Source: Lentisphaeraceae bacterium (GTDB lineage Bacteria; Verrucomicrobiota; Lentisphaeria; Lentisphaerales; Lentisphaeraceae). From it: 64,000 nucleotides of DNA. The stretch covers positions 1 through 64,000 of the forward strand of contig JAJPOQ010000013.1 in NCBI GenBank assembly GCA_021232515.1. Reading direction: 5' to 3'. Below the pieces are notes generated by a model. That model was not told the DNA's origin. It searched no databases and saw only the letters and a program-made list of their open reading frames with translations. Shown here piece by piece: positions 45,595 to 57,482 of this stretch (the first letter of the stretch is position 1; each line of letters begins with the position of its first letter). Made by a program: the position numbers and the translations under genes.

Positions 45595-48500
45595 CTAGTC
45601 TTTCTTTACTAGCTTGATACAATCTAAGCCAAACATAAATCTCTTCTCAGCAGAAGGATTATGCCCAGTGATTTCAAATACCAAAGAAGAATTAGAGGAT
45701 AAACTGTGAACTCCAAGAGATAACATACCAGTTGACGTCACATCTGACCGGTCTGAACGAGCTGGTTCATATAAATCAAGAGATTTCACCTTCTTATCAC
45801 CAAGTAGTACATCAACTTGTGCATAGTCCCTTGCCTTAGTCAACGAAACAAAAACTTCATACTTCCCAACACTCTTTACCAAAGGTACAATGACCTTAGT
45901 TCCTTTCGATGCACCGGTTAACCATAAGTGATTTTCACCTGACCAACGTCCTTTGAAGCCTGACATTTTCTGTTTTTGAAGCTTACCTTGACCGGCGACT
46001 TTTACATTCTTTAAATCCTCAGCCTCAATTGCTCCAATTAACTTCTTGGTTTTGGAATCGAAAGAAGGTTTTTCTCCGGGAAGAGGTACTTGATAGTCAG
46101 ACTGAAGGTAAGCGACTAAATCCCTCACTTCAGAATCTTGAATGGTCTGAAAGAGGCCAGCCGGCATCATTGAACTTTCTAGAACTTGACGGCTTTTTAT
46201 ATTTTCCTTAACAACCAAAGTCTTACTACCGGGCATCTGCAGAGTAAGTGTTTGATCATTTTCTTCCTTAATCATTCCAGATAAAATACGACCATCTTTA
46301 AGCTTTAATACATTTAGTTGATAGTCACGACCAATCACAGAGTTAGGATCAACTACATTTTGCAGAATATAGTCTAAGTCCTTTCGGTTCGATGCGGTTA
46401 ACTCTGGACCGACATGACCGCCCTTTCCAAATAACTCGTGACATGCTGCACAAGAGCGCTGATAAACTTGGCGACCATTTGATGCATCTGCAGTGGCCAT
46501 ATAGTTGTTATTCAACAAAGTCCGCCACTTAGTCATTTCCTTTTTTAAATCTGCTGAGCTACTTCGAACTGTCCCTAAATTCTTCTTGATCAGTTCAACC
46601 AAATTCTTACTTTTAAAAGAACCCAATTGACGAATGTGATACGCTGTCAAAATGTTTTTTGAAACAGTTTTACTATCAATCGCTTTGAGAAGCTCAAGAG
46701 CATTTGATTCGCTACTAACTAAAACGGATAAAGACTGCTGCTGTTCATCTTGATTCATCTCTTTAAACTTAGACATCAACAAAGAAGACAAATCTTCTGC
46801 CTTTGAATCAGCTAATCCCTGTATGGCTTGTGACCTTAAGCTTTCATTTTGAAAAGCAGTTTTATAGGCTTCTACAGAGCCTTTATCTTTAGATGCGACA
46901 AGAGTATCTAAAGCCCAAGACTTTCTCGATAATGGAGACGATTCACTTTGAACTATTTGTCTAAGTTCTGGGAACACCGTCTTATCTCCAAACTTGACTG
47001 AAAGAGCCACAAGAGTATCCTTCACTCTATTATTCGGATGACTTATAGTCTTTTTATATGCTGCTGACCATGTCGCTGGAGCTGCAACTTTAGTCTTCTT
47101 TTCAAAAGCACGACTCATGGCAAAAACTATTTCTTCTTCTAATTGGGTCGATTTCGTATTTTTAAGAACGTTCACGAGTTCAACTAACCCCTGACTTGTC
47201 TCAGCAGATTTCCTTAAGAGAAATGCTTTTACTTTAGGAATTTTTATTTGATCGATCATTAATAAAGCTTTCGCTGGATCAACATCCACCAAAGGCTCAA
47301 GTCCATACCAAACCATCAAGGGAATATTGTGATCATCATTATCTTCAGCTTTTGTTGCTAGTGCAGAAGCTATATTCCAACACTGATCCGCCGGGATACG
47401 CTGTAGGGCAGAAGCTAAGTACAGTCTAACTACTGCGGATTTATCTTGAACTGCAAGAGTCTCAAGTGTTCTTAACTGCTTCTCGCTAAATCTTCCAGAC
47501 TCTGCAGCGAACTGAACTCCCCACGCTCTGACATATTCATTTTCATGTCTAAATATTTCTTGGAATAATTCTTCACTTATACCTTCAGTCACATGTAAAG
47601 CCCAAAGAGCTCTCAACTTTCTCGTGTTATCTTTATTCTCTCGAAAAATAGTCAAAAGAGAGGCATGAACTTTTTCGTTTGAGCCACGCTCCATAAGTAT
47701 TCGTCTAGCAGTTCGCACATACCAATCGTTTTTATGCAGTTGCAGCTGAACCAGTTCTTCACTCGAAAGCTTCGAAAGGTTTACTTGAGGGCTTTTCACA
47801 TCACCGTAAGTGATCTTATAAATACGGCCATTTGTTATGTCATTTGGAGTCTGTTGGTGACAAGCTCGACGGTCATACCAGTCATTTACAAACACACCTC
47901 CATCTGGTCCATAACGCAGGTAAAGTCCACGGTACCACTTGTCATTTGCCATCATAAAATCATCGCCATGTGTACCATGGTAGCCAGAACCTTCTGGCTC
48001 CAACAAGTCGTTATTAATTCTATTCCCGTGAATGTTATTCATGAAAATTGAATTCCGGTATTTATCTGGCCAATTATCACCAAGGTAAATCATCGCTCCT
48101 GCATGAGCATGCCCACCACCAGCTTTATTGGCTTCCTTGGTCGCTTCTTTTGAATTCCAAGCGCGCATGCCTTTTTGAGCTTTATGCCTATGGTCAGCAA
48201 TAGTCTGTATATCTTCATAAGTATATTTATTGAAGTGACGCCCAGCCTGACGCTTGAAACGACCGTGATGAACAACATGAAATAAATGCTCGATAACACA
48301 GCAAGTTAAAAATGCCTGACCCTGATCATTAAAATCAACACCCCATGGGTTACTTGTACCGTGAGCAAAAACTTCGAATTCTTTCTTCAGTGGATGAAAG
48401 CGCCATATTCCGCCATTTATCTGCTGTCTATCTTTATCTGCAGCACCAGGTTTGCCAACATTTGAACGAGTAAAAACACCATGGCAACCGTATAACCAAC

Positions 48501-50160
48501 CATCTGGTCCCCAAATAAATGAGTTTAAAGTTTCATGAGTATCTTGGTGAGCCCAACCATCAAGCAAGACCTCTGGTTCGCTATCTGGGACATCATCCCC
48601 ATTTTTATCTGGTATAAATAATAAATTTGGCGGTGTTCCGACATAGACTCCACCGAAGCCAACTTCTAAACCTGAACCAAAGTTAATTTTGTCGTAAAAC
48701 ACTTTTCTCTTATCGTGCTTTCCATCGCCATTTGTGTCTTCAAAAATAACTATCCGATCTTTGCCTTTTGCGGACCATTTAGGGTAAGAGTAATTTTCTA
48801 AAACCCATAAACGACCACGATCATCAATTGTAAATGCTATAGGCTGAGTTACGTCAGGCTCACCAGCAAACAAAGTTGATTTAAAGCCTTTTGGCAAAGT
48901 CATACCGTCTGAAGTTTGCTGAGGAGTTTTACCAATGGCCTTCATTGAAGGGTGATTCGCCCAAAACCACTTACGTCGATCTATTTTCTTCTTTGCATGG
49001 ATATGAACGAAAGTACCTTTTTTGCTCGATGTCATAACATCTAACGCACCATCTTCATTTAGATCTTTGACTGTAAATGAAACACCTATTCCAGAATCAT
49101 TATCAATTGGCTGAGGGATATACTTCACCCCACCTTTTTCACGAATAAGCTGAAACCAATAAAGAGCTGCAGGCTCTTTAGCACCAGGGTCTTTGCCATT
49201 ATGAGCATACCAACGCTTCCCTGTAACTATATCCTTGAGGCCATCGCCATCCATATCGACCAACTCAATCGCATGTAACTGACTTATCGCCAAACCAAAT
49301 GGAGTATCTCTTTCATTCTCACCCATAATCAAATGAGGTTTAAACGTTTTGTCTTCTAGCTGCTCAGCCCAGACGAGACCATAAGAATGAGCTGACTTGC
49401 TGCTTATAATGTCACTATCGCCATCGCCATCCACATCATAAGCATACATTTGTGCTCCATGGTGAACGCCAAAATTCGCTTTTTGAAAAGTCCAGGCCTC
49501 TGAAACTTTGCCTGAGTTTTTATACCAACCTTTTGAAACGATAAAGTCTTTTAATCCATCTCCATCTATGTCACCAATGCCCATACCATGAGTAAACTTA
49601 TGAACTCTAGCATTCTTAGTAACAGTCTGAAACGTCCAAGGCTTTGCAACGTCTGTTTTAGAGATCTCAGCATAGCCATACTCACCTTTGTGACCACCAA
49701 CAATTTCCGGGACCCCATCTCCAGTTACATCTACAAACATAGGAGATTCATTATCTAAAGAACTAAGAGCGATAAACTGCAGCCAAGGCTTACCTGTTTT
49801 AGCAGGATTTTTATACCAGCGGACAGCTTTACCAGGAAAGCCAATGACTAAAACATCTTGCCAGCCATCTTTATCAATATCAAAACAAGAGGCAACAAAA
49901 TTGTCGCTGTAGCCTTTCACTTTAAATTCTTTTGCGGGATAGATCTCAAACTTCTCTTTAAAATTTGGTCCTAAATAACAATATGGTCCCGCGACTATGT
50001 CTTGATGACCATCTTTATTTAAATCTCCAGAAGTAGCTCCTTCTGCAAAAAACTTATCCGACAATTGAGTCTTGGACCACTTATGCTCAAAGTACTCTTT
50101 TTCTGCATGCGCAGAACACACAAACAGCAAAATGCTGTAACACATTAATCTAATAGACAT
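45595..50160 (-). CDS. Giant PVC-type heme-binding protein with FG-GAP propeller
   Basis: A 1521-residue secreted protein with signal peptide (MSIRLMCYSILLFVCSAHA). Residues about 25-395 carry seven FG-GAP/VCBS repeats with DxDGDGxxD calcium loops, a first beta-propeller. About 415-790 form the PVC 'membrane-bound dehydrogenase' propeller (LPKGFKSTLFAGEPDVTQPIAF...). About 800-1160 is HEAT-repeat-like helix pairs. A cytochrome c domain follows with CAACHELFGKGG near residue 1236 and the Met ligand region SSMMPAGL. The C-terminal 130 residues look like a beta-sandwich carbohydrate-binding module (AIEAEDL ... ITGHN). Such proteins are thought to oxidise or bind polysaccharides at the cell surface; activity is unproven. 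Confidence 0.88.
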   Translation of the reverse strand: MSIRLMCYSILLFVCSAHAEKEYFEHKWSKTQLSDKFFAEGATSGDLNKDGHQDIVAGPYCYLGPNFKEKFEIYPAKEFKVKGYSDNFVASCFDIDKDGWQDVLVIGFPGKAVRWYKNPAKTGKPWLQFIALSSLDNESPMFVDVTGDGVPEIVGGHKGEYGYAEISKTDVAKPWTFQTVTKNARVHKFTHGMGIGDIDGDGLKDFIVSKGWYKNSGKVSEAWTFQKANFGVHHGAQMYAYDVDGDGDSDIISSKSAHSYGLVWAEQLEDKTFKPHLIMGENERDTPFGLAISQLHAIELVDMDGDGLKDIVTGKRWYAHNGKDPGAKEPAALYWFQLIREKGGVKYIPQPIDNDSGIGVSFTVKDLNEDGALDVMTSSKKGTFVHIHAKKKIDRRKWFWANHPSMKAIGKTPQQTSDGMTLPKGFKSTLFAGEPDVTQPIAFTIDDRGRLWVLENYSYPKWSAKGKDRIVIFEDTNGDGKHDKRKVFYDKINFGSGLEVGFGGVYVGTPPNLLFIPDKNGDDVPDSEPEVLLDGWAHQDTHETLNSFIWGPDGWLYGCHGVFTRSNVGKPGAADKDRQQINGGIWRFHPLKKEFEVFAHGTSNPWGVDFNDQGQAFLTCCVIEHLFHVVHHGRFKRQAGRHFNKYTYEDIQTIADHRHKAQKGMRAWNSKEATKEANKAGGGHAHAGAMIYLGDNWPDKYRNSIFMNNIHGNRINNDLLEPEGSGYHGTHGDDFMMANDKWYRGLYLRYGPDGGVFVNDWYDRRACHQQTPNDITNGRIYKITYGDVKSPQVNLSKLSSEELVQLQLHKNDWYVRTARRILMERGSNEKVHASLLTIFRENKDNTRKLRALWALHVTEGISEELFQEIFRHENEYVRAWGVQFAAESGRFSEKQLRTLETLAVQDKSAVVRLYLASALQRIPADQCWNIASALATKAEDNDDHNIPLMVWYGLEPLVDVDPAKALLMIDQIKIPKVKAFLLRKSAETSQGLVELVNVLKNTKSTQLEEEIVFAMSRAFEKKTKVAAPATWSAAYKKTISHPNNRVKDTLVALSVKFGDKTVFPELRQIVQSESSPLSRKSWALDTLVASKDKGSVEAYKTAFQNESLRSQAIQGLADSKAEDLSSLLMSKFKEMNQDEQQQSLSVLVSSESNALELLKAIDSKTVSKNILTAYHIRQLGSFKSKNLVELIKKNLGTVRSSSADLKKEMTKWRTLLNNNYMATADASNGRQVYQRSCAACHELFGKGGHVGPELTASNRKDLDYILQNVVDPNSVIGRDYQLNVLKLKDGRILSGMIKEENDQTLTLQMPGSKTLVVKENIKSRQVLESSMMPAGLFQTIQDSEVRDLVAYLQSDYQVPLPGEKPSFDSKTKKLIGAIEAEDLKNVKVAGQGKLQKQKMSGFKGRWSGENHLWLTGASKGTKVIVPLVKSVGKYEVFVSLTKARDYAQVDVLLGDKKVKSLDLYEPARSDRSDVTSTGMLSLGVHSLSSNSSLVFEITGHNPSAEKRFMFGLDCIKLVKKD

Positions 50161-51556
<1,396 letters not shown>

Positions 51557-51608
51557 TAGATTTCTAATCGGGGAATAACCCGAAACTAATCTTTAAAATA
51601 TACATTTT

Positions 51609-51642
51609 AGGCACGCTCTTTTCACAGAGCGTGCCTTTTTTA
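51609..51642 (+). terminator. Intrinsic terminator of frmA
   Basis: An 11-bp perfect stem (51609-51619 with 51626-51636; GGCACGCTCT arm), 6-base loop and TTTTTTT on the plus strand. Confidence 0.95.
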
Positions 51643-51663
51643 TTCATTAAGGCTTTGCAAGGG

Positions 51664-51691
51664 TTTACATTCCTAATCAAATCATTATATT
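51664..51691 (+). promoter_or_regulatory. Candidate sigma70-type promoter of metK
   Basis: TTTACA (51664-51669) and TATATT (51686-51691), separated by 16 bases, lie 42 bases before the metK ATG and after the frmA terminator. A GGAGA ribosome site follows at about 51723. I saw no SAM or SAH riboswitch in the roughly 90-base leader. Confidence 0.5.
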
Positions 51692-51733
51692 CCTTTATGC
51701 GAATATTTAAATAGATTTAAATCGGAGACAATA

Positions 51734-52918
51734 ATGAGTAAAATCAAAACTAGTCATATTTTCACTTCTGAGTCAGTTTCAGAAGGTCACCCAGACAAAG
51801 TATCTGATCAGGTTTCAGATGCAATTTTAGATGCATGTTTAGCACAAGACCCTGAAAGTCGCGTTGCTTGCGAAACTCTTTGTACTACTGACCTAGTAGT
51901 TATCGCTGGTGAATTAACAACAAATGCAAAAGTAGATTTCGAAGCTGTTGCTCGTCAAGCAATCCGCGACATCGGTTACACAAGCAACGACATCGGTTTC
52001 TGCGCTGACACTTGTGAAGTACAAGTAAGACTTCACTCTCAATCTGCTGACATCGCTCAAGGTGTTGACGAAGGTGCTGGTCTTCATACTGAACAAGGTG
52101 CTGGCGACCAAGGTATGATGTTCGGTTATGCTTCAAATGAAACAACTGCTCTTATGCCTGCTCCAGTTGACTACTCTCACAAGATCTTAGCTAAACTTGC
52201 TGACTTGAGAAAGAATCAACCTGAGAAATACAGTTTCCTACGTCCTGACTCTAAGAGTCAAGTTTCTGTTCAGTACGAAAACGGTAAGCCTGTTAAAGTT
52301 ACAGCTGTTGTTGTTTCTCATCAGCACACTGAAGAAATGGAAGCTTCACAACTAGAAAACATCGTTCGCGAAGTTGTTGCCGAAGTTATTCCTGCAGATC
52401 TTTTAAATGACGAAATCGTCTATCACATCAACCCAACTGGTAAGTTCGTTATCGGCGGACCTCACGGTGACTGTGGTTTAACTGGACGTAAAATCATCGT
52501 TGACACTTACGGTGGTGTTGGTTCTCACGGTGGTGGTGCTTTCTCAGGTAAAGACCCTTCGAAAGTTGACCGTTCTGCGGCTTACTACTGTCGTTATATT
52601 GCAAAGAATATCGTTGCTGCTGACCTTGCTGAAAAATGTGAGATTCAAGTTGCCTACGCTATCGGGGTTCCAGAGCCAATCTCAATCAACGTTGATACTT
52701 ATGGAACTGGTAAACTTGCTTCTGACTCTCAACTAGAAGAAGTCGTTAACAAAGTTTTCTCTCTAAAACCTGCGGATCTTATCGCGGATCTTGGACTTAA
52801 AAATCCAAATGGCTGGTGCTACCAAAACTCTGCAGCATATGGTCACTTTGGTCGCGACATCTTCCCATGGGAAAAAACTGACAAAGCTGAAGCTCTTAAA
52901 GCTGCTGTTGGAGCATAA
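51734..52918 (+). CDS. metK: S-adenosylmethionine synthetase
   Basis: MetK forms SAM from methionine and ATP. The 394-residue enzyme has [21 protein letters not shown] at the start, [12 protein letters not shown], the P-loop-like [15 protein letters not shown] and the C-terminal [16 protein letters not shown]. All are family signatures. Codon use is biased toward a few codons, as in highly expressed genes. It heads metK-adenosine kinase-ahcY, in which the three products make SAM and clear its by-product. Confidence 0.96.
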   Translation: MSKIKTSHIFTSESVSEGHPDKVSDQVSDAILDACLAQDPESRVACETLCTTDLVVIAGELTTNAKVDFEAVARQAIRDIGYTSNDIGFCADTCEVQVRLHSQSADIAQGVDEGAGLHTEQGAGDQGMMFGYASNETTALMPAPVDYSHKILAKLADLRKNQPEKYSFLRPDSKSQVSVQYENGKPVKVTAVVVSHQHTEEMEASQLENIVREVVAEVIPADLLNDEIVYHINPTGKFVIGGPHGDCGLTGRKIIVDTYGGVGSHGGGAFSGKDPSKVDRSAAYYCRYIAKNIVAADLAEKCEIQVAYAIGVPEPISINVDTYGTGKLASDSQLEEVVNKVFSLKPADLIADLGLKNPNGWCYQNSAAYGHFGRDIFPWEKTDKAEALKAAVGA

Positions 52919-52923
52919 GCTAC

Positions 52924-53904
52924 ATGAGTAAAAGAATTATCGGAGTGGGATCTCCATTAGTGGATATCCTATCTCAAGTTCCACATGAGCACATCGATAC
53001 AATCGACGGTGATAAAGGTGGTATGCAGATGGTTGATTTCGATCAACTACAGAAACTCATTTCAGATGCTGGTGATCATGAACTAGCACCTGGTGGTTCT
53101 GCAGCAAATACACTACTTGGTCTTTTAGAACTTGGTTTTGACGGAGCTTTCCTCGGTAAACTTGGCAAAGACGAAAGAGGCCAATTTTTCACTGATAGCT
53201 TTACCAAAGCTGGCGGCAAAACGACTAGCTTTAAGTACTGTGCTGAAACTCCAACTGGAACTTGCTTAAGCCTAGTAACTCCAGATGCAGAAAGAACTTT
53301 ACGTCCTTTCCTTGGTGCTGCGGCAAATCTTGGTACTCATGAAGTGTCTGCGGCTGACTTCACCGATCACGATCACGTTCACATCGAAGGTTACCTTCTC
53401 TTCAATCGCGAACTTGCTCTACAAACTTTGAAAGCTGCAAAAGAAGCTGGCTGTACAGTCAGTGTAGACCTTGCATCATTTGAAGTCGTCTTAGCAAACA
53501 AAGATGTTCTTGGTGAATTACTCAACGAGTATGTCGATATGGTATTTGCCAATGAAGAAGAAGCCAAAGCATGGTGTGACAGTGAAGATCCACATGTTGC
53601 TCTTGACTCTCTTAAAGCTCATTGTGATGTAGTTGCTGTTAAGCTAGGTGCCGATGGTGCTTGGGTCCAACATGGCGATGAAAAGGTTTTTGTCGATGCA
53701 CATAAAGTAAATGCAATCGACACCACAGGTGCAGGTGACTTGTGGGCAAGTGGTTTCCTTTACGGCCACTTTAGCGGTTTAGGCCCTGAAAAGAGTGCTA
53801 AACTTGCAAGTAAAGTTGGTGCCGAAGTCGTCCAGATCATGGGCGCTACAATCCCTAAAGAAGGCTGGTCGCGCATAAGCGAGCTCCTTAAAGAATTAAA
53901 ATAG
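52924..53904 (+). CDS. Adenosine kinase (PfkB family)
   Basis: The 326-residue PfkB/ribokinase-family enzyme shows the GGSAANTLLGLLELG N-terminal signature (near residue 57) and the C-terminal DTTGAGDLWASGFLYG with catalytic Asp. The long form with a small lid domain fits adenosine kinase. Context supports it: the gene sits between metK and ahcY, so it can remove adenosine from SAH hydrolysis as AMP and pull the reversible AhcY reaction forward. Other PfkB substrates cannot be excluded by sequence alone. Confidence 0.85.
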   Translation: MSKRIIGVGSPLVDILSQVPHEHIDTIDGDKGGMQMVDFDQLQKLISDAGDHELAPGGSAANTLLGLLELGFDGAFLGKLGKDERGQFFTDSFTKAGGKTTSFKYCAETPTGTCLSLVTPDAERTLRPFLGAAANLGTHEVSAADFTDHDHVHIEGYLLFNRELALQTLKAAKEAGCTVSVDLASFEVVLANKDVLGELLNEYVDMVFANEEEAKAWCDSEDPHVALDSLKAHCDVVAVKLGADGAWVQHGDEKVFVDAHKVNAIDTTGAGDLWASGFLYGHFSGLGPEKSAKLASKVGAEVVQIMGATIPKEGWSRISELLKELK

Positions 53905-53916
53905 GAAGGAAGAATT

Positions 53917-55353
53917 ATGAATGATTATATCGTAGCAGCAAAAACTCCTGAAGAGTTTGCAAAAGCAGCAGAATTTGGTCGCAAAGAACTTATTATTGCT
54001 GAACAAGAAATGCCTGGTCTTATGGCAACAAGAGAGAAGTATGGTCCATCTCAGCCTCTAAAAGGTCTGAAGATCATGGGTTCTCTTCACATGACAATCC
54101 AAACTGGTGTTCTTATCGAGACTCTTACAGCTCTTGGTGCAGACGTTCGTTGGTGTTCTTGTAACATCTTCTCTACTCAAGATCACGCTGCTGCTGCTAT
54201 CGCTGCTGCTGGTGTTCCTGTTTTTGCTTGGAAAGGCGAAACTCTTGAAGAATACTGGGACTGTACTTATAAAGCTCTAACTTGGCCTGACGGTTCTGGC
54301 CCTGATCAGATCGTTGATGACGGTGGCGACGCAACAATGCTTATCCACAAAGGTAAAGAAGCTGAAATAGATCCATCATTCCTAGATGGAACTCCAGGAA
54401 GTGAAGAAGAAGGCGTATTCTTCCAACTTATCAAAAAGATTCTAGCTGAAAAGCCAAAACATTGGCACCAAGTTGCAGAAAAAGTTGTCGGTGTTTCTGA
54501 AGAAACTACTACTGGTGTTCACAGACTTGAACAGATGCAGGAAAACGGCGAGCTTCTTTTCCAAGCAATCAACGTAAATGACTCTGTAACTAAGTCTAAG
54601 TTTGACAACGTTTATGGCTGTCGTCACTCTCTAGTAGACGGTATCAAACGTGCAATGGACGTTCTACTTTCTGGTAAAGTTGCAATGGTTTGTGGTTACG
54701 GCGATGTTGGCAAAGGTTCTGCTGAGTCTCTAATCAACGAAAAGGCTAGAGTTCTTATCTCTGAAGTTGACCCTATCTGTGCACTACAGGCATGTATGTC
54801 TGGCTACCAAGTTTGTACTGTTGAAGACGCTCTTGCTACAGCTGACATCTACGTTACAACTACTGGTAACAAAGACATCATCACTGCTGAACACATGAGC
54901 AAGATGAAAGACCAAGCAATCGTTTGTAATATCGGCCACTTCGATAACGAAATTCAGATTGCTGAACTTGAAGCAATGCCTGGCGTTGTTAAAGAAAGTA
55001 TCAAAACTGACGACATCCCTGGTGGTCCAGTTGACCGTTACACATTCGCTGACGGACACTGTATCTACATTCTTGCTGCTGGTCGTCTAATCAACCTAGG
55101 TTGTGCAACTGGTCACCCAAGTTTCGTTATGTCTAACAGCTTCACTAACCAAACTATCGCTCAGATCGATATCGCTGAAAACCCAGACCGTGCGACTGGT
55201 GTTTACCGTTTAGATAAAGAACTCGATGAAGAAGTTGCAAGACTACACCTTGGTAAACTAGGTGCTAAGCTTACAACTCTTTCTAAAGAGCAAGCTGATT
55301 ATATCGGTGTTAAAGTTGAAGGTCCTTATAAACCTGAACACTACCGTTACTAA
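53917..55353 (+). CDS. ahcY: Adenosylhomocysteinase
   Basis: AhcY hydrolyses S-adenosylhomocysteine to adenosine and homocysteine with bound NAD. The 478-residue protein has [21 protein letters not shown], the NAD-binding [27 protein letters not shown] and the C-terminal KPEHYRY, whose Lys and Tyr complete the NAD site of the neighbouring subunit. The ATTDDG-type insertion makes it the bacterial/plant long form. AGGAAGGA precedes the ATG. The operon ends at a strong terminator. Confidence 0.96.
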   Translation: MNDYIVAAKTPEEFAKAAEFGRKELIIAEQEMPGLMATREKYGPSQPLKGLKIMGSLHMTIQTGVLIETLTALGADVRWCSCNIFSTQDHAAAAIAAAGVPVFAWKGETLEEYWDCTYKALTWPDGSGPDQIVDDGGDATMLIHKGKEAEIDPSFLDGTPGSEEEGVFFQLIKKILAEKPKHWHQVAEKVVGVSEETTTGVHRLEQMQENGELLFQAINVNDSVTKSKFDNVYGCRHSLVDGIKRAMDVLLSGKVAMVCGYGDVGKGSAESLINEKARVLISEVDPICALQACMSGYQVCTVEDALATADIYVTTTGNKDIITAEHMSKMKDQAIVCNIGHFDNEIQIAELEAMPGVVKESIKTDDIPGGPVDRYTFADGHCIYILAAGRLINLGCATGHPSFVMSNSFTNQTIAQIDIAENPDRATGVYRLDKELDEEVARLHLGKLGAKLTTLSKEQADYIGVKVEGPYKPEHYRY

Positions 55354-55374
55354 AATTACTTATTAGTTAATTTT

Positions 55375-55405
55375 AAAGCGCCCTATTCACAGGGCGCTTT
55401 TTTTA
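55375..55405 (+). terminator. Intrinsic terminator of metK-adk-ahcY operon
   Basis: A 10-bp stem (55375-55384 with 55391-55400; AAAGCGCCCT arm), 6-base loop, then TTTTTTT. Confidence 0.95.
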
Positions 55406-55478
55406 TGTCAAAATAACTTGCATTCATGGCATTCCTGCAATATTATAGTTGCATGCAATTTAACTACGGACTACTTTT

Positions 55479-56426
55479 ATGGACATTAGTAAAAGACCTT
55501 CAATAAAATATAATAGAAAGATTACTGGCTACTCTGCCATTCTCCTACCATTCAATGAAGACGGTAGTATCGACTGGGCCGGATTTACAAATCACGTCAA
55601 AAGAACTAGTGATGCTGGCTTAACTCCGACAATCAATATGGATACAGGTTATGGAAATCTCATAACTTATGAGATTCGTGAAGAAGCTCTGAAAAGATCT
55701 CGTGAAGTTCTTGGCAAAGGATCTGTTGCTTCTGGTGTATTTGTCGGCGATAAACCTGGTGCTTCTTTTAACTATGAAGAATACGCTCGTGGTATCGAAC
55801 AAATCCTAAGATTTGCTGGTGAACCAGTAATCTTCCAGTCATACGGTCTTACAGAACAACACTCTTCTGGCATTGTTGATTCATATAAAAAGATTGGCTC
55901 ACTTACCGACAAATTTATTGCTTTTGAACTTGGAAATATGTTCGCGCCATTTGGTTCTATCTACGACATAGAAACTTATACTGAGCTGGTAAAGATCCCT
56001 CAGTGTATTGGTGCTAAACATTCTTCCTTATCCCGCACACTTGAATGGGAAAGGCTCCATGTTCGCGACGAGATTCGTCCAGAATTTAAAGTCTTTACGG
56101 GAAATGACCTAGCAATCGATATGGTTATGTATGGCAGTGACTACTTACTAGGCCTCAGTACATTCTGTCCTGACTACTTTGCGAAAAGAGATGCAATGTG
56201 GGAGAAAGGCGATGTAGACTTCTACGAGCTCAATGATTTACTTCAATACTTAGGCTTCTTAGCGTTTAGACCAACAGTTCCTGCTTATAAGCACAATGCT
56301 GCCCAGTTCCTGAAACTAAGAGACTGGATTGCAACTAACAAAACTCACCCTCAAAGTCCAGAAAGACCTGAGAGTGACATTCCTATTCTTAAGGACATCC
56401 TTTCACGACTAGAAGAACAGTTCTAA
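55479..56426 (+). CDS. Dihydrodipicolinate synthase (DapA) family aldolase
   Basis: A 315-residue TIM-barrel class I aldolase. The Schiff-base Lys is likely in [11 protein letters not shown], about residue 185, and the [20 protein letters not shown] start matches the DapA/NanA superfamily. The usual YNxP motif is replaced by QSYGL, so it is probably not a true DapA. A 2-keto acid (such as a keto-deoxy sugar acid) is a more likely substrate than aspartate semialdehyde. It is a single-gene unit with flanking terminators; no other carbohydrate genes adjoin. Confidence 0.82.
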   Translation: MDISKRPSIKYNRKITGYSAILLPFNEDGSIDWAGFTNHVKRTSDAGLTPTINMDTGYGNLITYEIREEALKRSREVLGKGSVASGVFVGDKPGASFNYEEYARGIEQILRFAGEPVIFQSYGLTEQHSSGIVDSYKKIGSLTDKFIAFELGNMFAPFGSIYDIETYTELVKIPQCIGAKHSSLSRTLEWERLHVRDEIRPEFKVFTGNDLAIDMVMYGSDYLLGLSTFCPDYFAKRDAMWEKGDVDFYELNDLLQYLGFLAFRPTVPAYKHNAAQFLKLRDWIATNKTHPQSPERPESDIPILKDILSRLEEQF

Positions 56427-56445
56427 AACACTTTTCACACACACG

Positions 56446-56481
56446 AAAAGCCCTTCTGGATTTAATCCGAGGGGCTTTTTT
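56446..56481 (+). terminator. Intrinsic terminator of the DapA-family gene
   Basis: AAAAGCCC pairs with GGGCTTTT through an imperfect longer stem (56446-56479) with a small internal bulge; TTTTTT follows on the plus strand. Confidence 0.8.
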
Positions 56482-56504
56482 ATGCATATACCCATTTAAT
56501 CTAG

Positions 56505-56542
56505 ACATAAAAAAGCCGGCAATTAATAAAAATTGCCGGCTT
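56505..56542 (-). terminator. Intrinsic terminator of the LamG-like gene
   Basis: A 12-bp perfect stem (56513-56520 plus 56521-56524, with 56531-56542), 6-base loop, and TTTTTT on the minus strand. It lies 20 bases past the leftward gene. Confidence 0.9.
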
Positions 56543-56561
56543 AGAAAGTTTTAAAACTAAA

Positions 56562-57482
56562 TTACTTAGTTTCTTGGTCGATCACTTTCTTACTGATTTT
56601 GATATTATCAATCAGAGCAGATAAACCATTGTTTCCTGCGCCAAATTTGATGTACTTACCAGCAGATGTACCGCGATCTAGGAAAATACCCATTCTACCA
56701 TTTTCTGATGCGAAAGAACGGACTGCGTATTTGCCGTTTACATATACAACAAATAAACCTTTTCTTAGGTTCCAGCTTACAGCAATATTCTGCCACTCGC
56801 CTGGAGTCCAGTTCTTACTATCACCAAGTTGGAATGAGTGAAAGTCATATTCTCTAACTTCGAACTTAGGCTTTGCCGCTTCTTCAAGTTTCTTAGCAGC
56901 TGCTTCGGCATCTTCACGACTTTCGTCAGTAGCTAGGTCAACAGCATTTCTATTATCAAACTGTATAGACGGTCTTTCTTGTTCTCTGAAGAACTGTTCA
57001 TCATAAACAACTTTTTCGCCTTCGTTTTCTTCAACGATGTCGAACATTGCTGTAACTTTAAGTTTAAGTCTTCCTGATTCATTTAGGTACAGACCAAAAG
57101 ATGTATCTTCATTCTTTTCTTCAAAAATGACTGCTTCGTCTTTAACGCCAAAACCCTTTTTAAGAGGAGCGATGTCAAAGCTAATTGTACCATTGTTTAA
57201 ATCGTAGTATTCTCCAGTCTTCAAACGGAGCTCGGTTCTTGAACGAGTATCACTTATATCTAGCGACTGACCAGACTTACCATCTACCAATTTACCTTTA
57301 CCGTAAATATAGGCGTAAGTATCACCTGGGTTCTTTTTAGAAGTAGAAATCAAGTGGCGCACATTCCTTCCAGAGGATTCTGCTTTGACTTCATCAAAAC
57401 TAATAACATGATCTTTATCTTTAGCAGACAAACTTAGAGTTAAAGCTACGGTCAGAGCAGACCCTGCAATTTTTTTCAACAT
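56562..57482 (-). CDS. Secreted LamG/concanavalin-like domain protein
   Basis: A 306-residue exported protein with a signal peptide (MLKKIAGSALTVALTLSLSA). The rest is one beta-sandwich of the LamG/ConA-lectin type: GKLVDGKSGQSLDI and FDIAPLKKGF early, then GEWQNIAVSWNLRKGLFVVYVNGK, a signature stretch, and a final IDNIKISKKV strand. The sandwich is interrupted near residues 155-215 by an acidic, Ala/Lys-rich insert. Binding of sugars or matrix is plausible but not shown. It stands alone with its own terminator. Confidence 0.82.
   Translation of the reverse strand: MLKKIAGSALTVALTLSLSAKDKDHVISFDEVKAESSGRNVRHLISTSKKNPGDTYAYIYGKGKLVDGKSGQSLDISDTRSRTELRLKTGEYYDLNNGTISFDIAPLKKGFGVKDEAVIFEEKNEDTSFGLYLNESGRLKLKVTAMFDIVEENEGEKVVYDEQFFREQERPSIQFDNRNAVDLATDESREDAEAAAKKLEEAAKPKFEVREYDFHSFQLGDSKNWTPGEWQNIAVSWNLRKGLFVVYVNGKYAVRSFASENGRMGIFLDRGTSAGKYIKFGAGNNGLSALIDNIKISKKVIDQETK

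Noticed and set aside
51643-51733. SAM/SAH riboswitch before metK
   Set aside because: The leader is only about 90 bases and I could not draw a known SAM or SAH aptamer in it.
52500-52736. Leu/Val/Thr-rich 78-codon frame inside metK
   Set aside because: An out-of-frame shadow of metK with low-complexity content caused by codon bias.
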